A DNA stretch of 64,000 bases, taken from positions 126,501 to 190,500 of the forward strand of contig NZ_QYUL01000001.1 of assembly GCF_003590795.1 (NCBI RefSeq), in the 5' to 3' direction. Of this stretch, positions 60,751 through 64,000 are shown one piece after another; positions within the stretch are counted from its first letter, which is position 1, and every line of letters begins with the position of its first letter. The notes below the pieces were generated by a model. It made no database searches, was not told the DNA's origin, and saw only the letters and a list, made by a program, of their open reading frames with translations. This stretch comes from Azospirillum cavernae (lineage in GTDB: Bacteria > Pseudomonadota > Alphaproteobacteria > Azospirillales > Azospirillaceae). The position numbers and the translations under genes are program-made.

Positions 60751-62139
60751 ATGGTAGCCGCTCGTTTCCCGGAGGTGGTCGAGAGATTGGCGCGGGAAAT
60801 CCGCGACGGCCTGTTGCCGCCCGGAAGTCGGATGCCGACCCATCGGGCGTTGGCTGAACGATTCGGGTTGGCTCCCGCCACAGCCAGCCGGGTCTACGAA
60901 GAACTCGGCAAGCGCGGCTTGGTGTCGGGCGAGGTCGGGCGCGGCACCTTCGTTCGCGGCGTGGCTCAACACAGCATGACCGATCTGGGCGGCTCCGCCG
61001 TGGGGGGCGCCGACCGAAGCGCGACGCTCTCCCAGACCATCGATCTCAGCGTCAATTACCCCATCCTTGACGGACAGGACGCGCTGTTGGGCGACACGCT
61101 TCGCCAATTGGCCGATGAAAAGGGCGTGTCGGGGCTGTTGGGGTATCAGGCGCCGGCGGGGCGACCGCGTGATCGTCAGGCGGCGGCGGCTTGGTTGGCG
61201 GCTTGCGGACTCGTGGCGACGCCCGACGACATTCTGGTGACGACCGGCGCTCAGCATGGCATCGCCGTCGCCCTGATGACGGTCTGCTCCCCCGGCGACA
61301 GCGTCGCCGTGGAAAGCCTGACCTATCCAGGAGTCAAGATCCTCGCCGGGCTGCTGAATCTGCATCTGGCTCCGATTGAGATGGACGCGCAGGGGCTGGT
61401 TCCTCGCCATCTGGAAGAGGTGTGCCGCAGCCGCCGCATCCGCGCTGTGTATTGCATGCCGACGGTTCACAATCCGCTGGGCTTGGTCATGCCGGAAGAG
61501 CGGCGGCGGCAGATCGTGGCGATCTGTCGCAAACACGACGTGTTTCTTCTGGAAGACGACGCCTATGCCTTTCTTCAGGAAAGGCCGCCGACACCGTTGC
61601 GCAGCCTTGCCCCTGAACGTTGTTTCAACATCCAAAGCTTGGCGAAAGCCTTCGCCCCTGGTCTGCGCATTGGGTATCTGGTGGCGCCGACGCCGCTTAT
61701 GGAACGGGCGGAATCGGTCATTCGCAGCACCACATGGACCGCCAGCCCGATCACAGCGGAATTGGCGTCGCGCTGGATCCATGACGGGTGGGGCGAGCGC
61801 CTCGTCACGGAAAAACGGCAAGACGCGGCGGAGCGTCAGACTCTGGTGTCGGCGCTGTTGCCAACCGCCGCGATCCAGTCCCACCCAACCAGCTATCACG
61901 TTTGGTTGCGCCTCCCCCCTGGTGTCCGAGGCGACGACTTTGTGCGGCATCTGAAGGCCCGCAACGTCATCGTGTCGCCGTCCGCCGCCTTCGTCGTGCC
62001 TCGACGCCACGCCGCATCCGCCGTCCGCATCGCGATGGGCGGCGTTTCGGTGGAGCGTTTGCGGGACGGGCTGAGGATCGTGGCGGAGCTTTATGGACGC
62101 CTGCGACCGATGTCGGTCGAGGCTGGCGGGCGGTGGTGA
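60751..62139 (+). CDS. MocR-type GntR/aminotransferase regulator (PLP-binding)
   Basis: The protein has 462 residues. The N-terminal GntR winged helix is REIRDGLLPPGSRMPTHRALAERFGLAPATASRVYEELGKRGLVSGEVGRGTFV. The rest is a fold-type I aminotransferase domain: LGYQAPAGRPRDRQAAAAWL, TTGAQHGIAVALMTVCSPGDSVAVESLTYPG, MPTVHNPLGLVMPEERRRQI, LLEDDAYAFL and the PLP lysine in NIQSLAKAFAPGLRIGYLVAP. MocR proteins sense PLP or an amino-acid aldimine and activate neighbouring genes (TauR, GabR, PdxR are examples). It follows the exporter by 66 bp on the same strand, so it probably controls the 41-bp dyad upstream of the locus and its own synthesis. Confidence 0.92.
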   Translation: MVAARFPEVVERLAREIRDGLLPPGSRMPTHRALAERFGLAPATASRVYEELGKRGLVSGEVGRGTFVRGVAQHSMTDLGGSAVGGADRSATLSQTIDLSVNYPILDGQDALLGDTLRQLADEKGVSGLLGYQAPAGRPRDRQAAAAWLAACGLVATPDDILVTTGAQHGIAVALMTVCSPGDSVAVESLTYPGVKILAGLLNLHLAPIEMDAQGLVPRHLEEVCRSRRIRAVYCMPTVHNPLGLVMPEERRRQIVAICRKHDVFLLEDDAYAFLQERPPTPLRSLAPERCFNIQSLAKAFAPGLRIGYLVAPTPLMERAESVIRSTTWTASPITAELASRWIHDGWGERLVTEKRQDAAERQTLVSALLPTAAIQSHPTSYHVWLRLPPGVRGDDFVRHLKARNVIVSPSAAFVVPRRHAASAVRIAMGGVSVERLRDGLRIVAELYGRLRPMSVEAGGRW

Positions 62140-62214
62140 CGGGCGGTTCACCCTGTATGGTTGGCGCGAGGATGGGGAAGGGATTGGGCCCTGGATGATG
62201 GGATTGCTCCCCCC

Positions 62215-63852
62215 TCACAACCCCGCGATTTCCCCCTCCACCGCCAGGAACGCTTCGACCACCACCGGGTCGAAGCGGCTGCCGGATTGGCGGCGGATTT
62301 CGGTGACGGTGGCGTCGTGGGTCAGGGCGGCGCGGTAGGGGCGGTGGCGGCGCATCGCGTCGTAGGCGTCGGCCACCGCGACGATGCGGGCGCTCAGCGG
62401 GATGGCGGCGCCCGCCAAGCCGTCGGGATAGCCGTTGCCGTCCCAATCTTCGTGGTGCCAGCGGGCGATGTCGGCCCCCAGATGCAAATGGGTGAGGCCG
62501 TCGGTCAGGCGGCTGGCGCGGTCGAGCAGGGTGGCGCCGGCCACCGTGTGGCGCTGCATCGCCGCGCGCTCGTCCGCCGACAGCGGGCCGGGCTTGGCGG
62601 TGATCGCCGGGTCGATGGCGGCGTTGCCGACGTCGTGCAGGATCGCCGACAGGCCGATGATCGACAGAAAGGATTCGTCGATGATCTCGGGAAAGCGGTC
62701 TTCGTCGCGCAGGCGGTGGGCGACCTGTTCCGTCACCGCCGCGATGCGCAGGGATCGGGCGAAACGGTTGTCGCCGTCCTCGTCCCCCGCCCGCCGTTCG
62801 GCCAGATCGGCCAGCGCCGCCAAGGTGCCCTGTTGGGCGCGGTGAAGCTGTTCGTAGAGATAGAGATTGTCGAAGCCGACGGAGATCTTGCCGCAAAACA
62901 CCTCGATCAGCTCGCGGTCCAGATCGGACAGCGGGCGGTCGGACCGCAGATAGACGACGTTTTCCCGCCGGTTCGGCGTGCGGATGTACAGCGTGATGTG
63001 CTCGCCCGCGTAATGGTTGGCCTGGCTTTCCAGGCAGGCGACCACCAGCCCCAGCACGGCGGGATCGACATGCTCGACCGCCGGTTCGTTGATGAGCGAC
63101 TCGAAGCGCCCCGACCCGGCCAGCACATACAGCCCGTCGCTGCGCCCGCCGAGAACGGATCCGCGTTGCACGCACAAAATCGCGTCGGGGCCGACGCCGA
63201 GCAGGCCGGACAGTTGCGTCAACACGCCCCCGGCGAACAGCTTCATCGAGCGGGCCTGAAACAGCGAGGACGACGCCTCGATGATTTTTTGCAGGCCGCG
63301 CCGGTTCGCCTCGATCGCCATGATGTCCTCGTAGGACCGCAGGGCGGCGACCGTGGTGGTGAAAAGCTGTTGGGCGGTGAGCTGGGTCTTGGCCTTGTAA
63401 TCGTTGATGTCGTAATCGAGGATCACGGCGCGTTCGGGCGCCTGCCCCGGCTGGCCGGTGCGCAGGATGATGCGGACGTGGCGGTTCTTCAGCTCTTCGC
63501 GGATGTGGTGGACCAGCTTCAGCCCGGCGTCCTCGGTTTCCATCACCACGTCGAGCAGGATGATGGCGATGTCGCTTTCCCGCGCCAGAATCGCCCGCGC
63601 CTCCGCCGCCGAATGGGCGGAGATGAAGTGCGCCGGGCGCCCTTTGTAGGCGAAATCCGACAGCACCAGCTTGGTGATCGAATGCACCTCCGGCTCGTCA
63701 TCGACGATCAGCATTTTCCAGCGGGCGCCGCCGGGGGGACTGCCGACCGGAGCGGCGGGAAGGTCGGCGCCGCTCGCCTCCTCCGACTCCTCCTCCAGGA
63801 AGAACAGATCGTCGTCGGTCGCGTCGCCGGGGGGCAGATCGTCGTGAGTCAT
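62215..63852 (-). CDS. HD-GYP response regulator with DUF3369 domain; c-di-GMP phosphodiesterase
   Basis: The start is MTHDDLPPG at 63852. The protein has 545 residues. After an acidic N-terminus, the receiver domain (~45-165) shows MLIVDDEPEVHSITKLVLSDF, phospho-acceptor Asp in IILLDVVMETEDAG and ILRTGQPGQAPERAVILDYDINDYKAKTQL, where Lys in the 'DYKAK' segment closes the site. The DUF3369 (~185-350) sensor-like domain follows. The C-terminal HD-GYP domain has LSAILHDVGNAAIDPAI, HTVAGATLL, WHHEDWDGNGYPDGLAG and DAYDAMR. It hydrolyses c-di-GMP to GMP when phosphorylated by an unidentified kinase. It is convergent with the MocR gene. Confidence 0.93.
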   Translation of the reverse strand: MTHDDLPPGDATDDDLFFLEEESEEASGADLPAAPVGSPPGGARWKMLIVDDEPEVHSITKLVLSDFAYKGRPAHFISAHSAAEARAILARESDIAIILLDVVMETEDAGLKLVHHIREELKNRHVRIILRTGQPGQAPERAVILDYDINDYKAKTQLTAQQLFTTTVAALRSYEDIMAIEANRRGLQKIIEASSSLFQARSMKLFAGGVLTQLSGLLGVGPDAILCVQRGSVLGGRSDGLYVLAGSGRFESLINEPAVEHVDPAVLGLVVACLESQANHYAGEHITLYIRTPNRRENVVYLRSDRPLSDLDRELIEVFCGKISVGFDNLYLYEQLHRAQQGTLAALADLAERRAGDEDGDNRFARSLRIAAVTEQVAHRLRDEDRFPEIIDESFLSIIGLSAILHDVGNAAIDPAITAKPGPLSADERAAMQRHTVAGATLLDRASRLTDGLTHLHLGADIARWHHEDWDGNGYPDGLAGAAIPLSARIVAVADAYDAMRRHRPYRAALTHDATVTEIRRQSGSRFDPVVVEAFLAVEGEIAGL

Positions 63853-63931
63853 GCGGGCGGGTCCGAAAGGCGGTCGGTCGGGCGCGGGGCGCGGGGGCGT
63901 CCACAATGGCGGGCAAAGCTTAACGAAACCG

Positions 63932-64000
63932 TCAAAAGGTTTCCAATTCGATGACCGTGCAATCCAACCCGCGCTGCGCCAGCGTGCCGCAAGCGGTGTC
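63932..64000 (-). CDS. Partial gene at window end (C-terminus of unidentified protein)
   Basis: On the minus strand the last 22 residues before a TGA at 63934-63932 read DTACGTLAQRGLDCTVIELE then TF. The 'aCgtLaqrGldCtViel' pattern with two cysteines is reminiscent of the end of SPOR-type or similar beta-alpha domains, but this is too little to name a family. It is the same strand as the HD-GYP gene, 79 bp upstream of it. Confidence 0.55.
   Translation of the reverse strand, partial: DTACGTLAQRGLDCTVIELETF

Overview
The window is GC-rich chromosomal DNA from a flagellated alphaproteobacterium, most likely a member of the Rhodospirillales (Azospirillum/Novispirillum-like). The evidence is an alphaproteobacterial-type RpoH, an SdhAF4-type small protein, a dnaN-recF-gyrB block without dnaA next to it, a single short flagellin beside fliD/fliS, several c-di-GMP proteins and uniformly third-position-GC-biased genes. 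No CRISPR array, prophage or intact insertion sequence was seen.

Layout. 1-8.5 kb: tail of a LysR regulator, tRNA-Gly(GCC), a secreted pentapeptide-repeat protein, and a quinoprotein ethanol dehydrogenase (exaA) divergent from a NarX-type histidine kinase/LuxR-type response regulator pair that probably controls it; then an unknown protein and a PAS-GGDEF-EAL phosphodiesterase. 8.9-13 kb: universal stress protein, secreted nuclease, SDH assembly factor, DHH phosphoesterase, unknown protein, DUF1304 membrane protein. 13.3-25.7 kb: late flagellar cluster flgD-flgE-two small unknowns-flgK-flgL-flagellin-fliD-fliS, running into an ECF sigma/anti-sigma-like pair and facing a TPR-glycosyltransferase that may glycosylate flagellin. 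26.3-31.3 kb: gyrB, recF, dnaN. 31.5-48.6 kb: mixed housekeeping and signalling (NAD-dependent epimerase, PhoX, SUV3-like helicase, S4 protein, diguanylate cyclase, rpoH, adenylate cyclase, nuclease-like protein, cytochrome c, prolyl aminopeptidase), with two copies of a ~110-bp palindromic intergenic repeat. 48.5-52.2 kb: three-gene glycan island (GT-C, GT2, methyltransferase) lying between a truncated LysR gene and a striking 57-bp hairpin. 52.3-58.5 kb: class D beta-lactamase, periplasmic binding protein, rpmI-rplT-pheS-pheT. 58.6-62.1 kb: candidate undescribed RiPP-like locus. 62.2 kb-end: an HD-GYP response regulator and the tail of another gene.

The most interesting part is 58.6-62.1 kb. 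A 41-bp near-perfect inverted repeat precedes a 21-codon gene with a strong ribosome-binding site whose product ends in Gly-Ala-Thr-Cys-Gly. A terminator hairpin follows, and then a heme-oxygenase-like di-metal oxidase with a PqqD/RRE-like N-terminal winged helix, a TSUP (TauE/SafE-type) exporter usually associated with sulfur compounds or organic acids, and a MocR-type PLP-dependent regulator. Together they look like a peptide-templated pathway that oxidises a C-terminal cysteine and exports a small sulfur-containing product. The parts are read from the sequence; the chemistry is inference.
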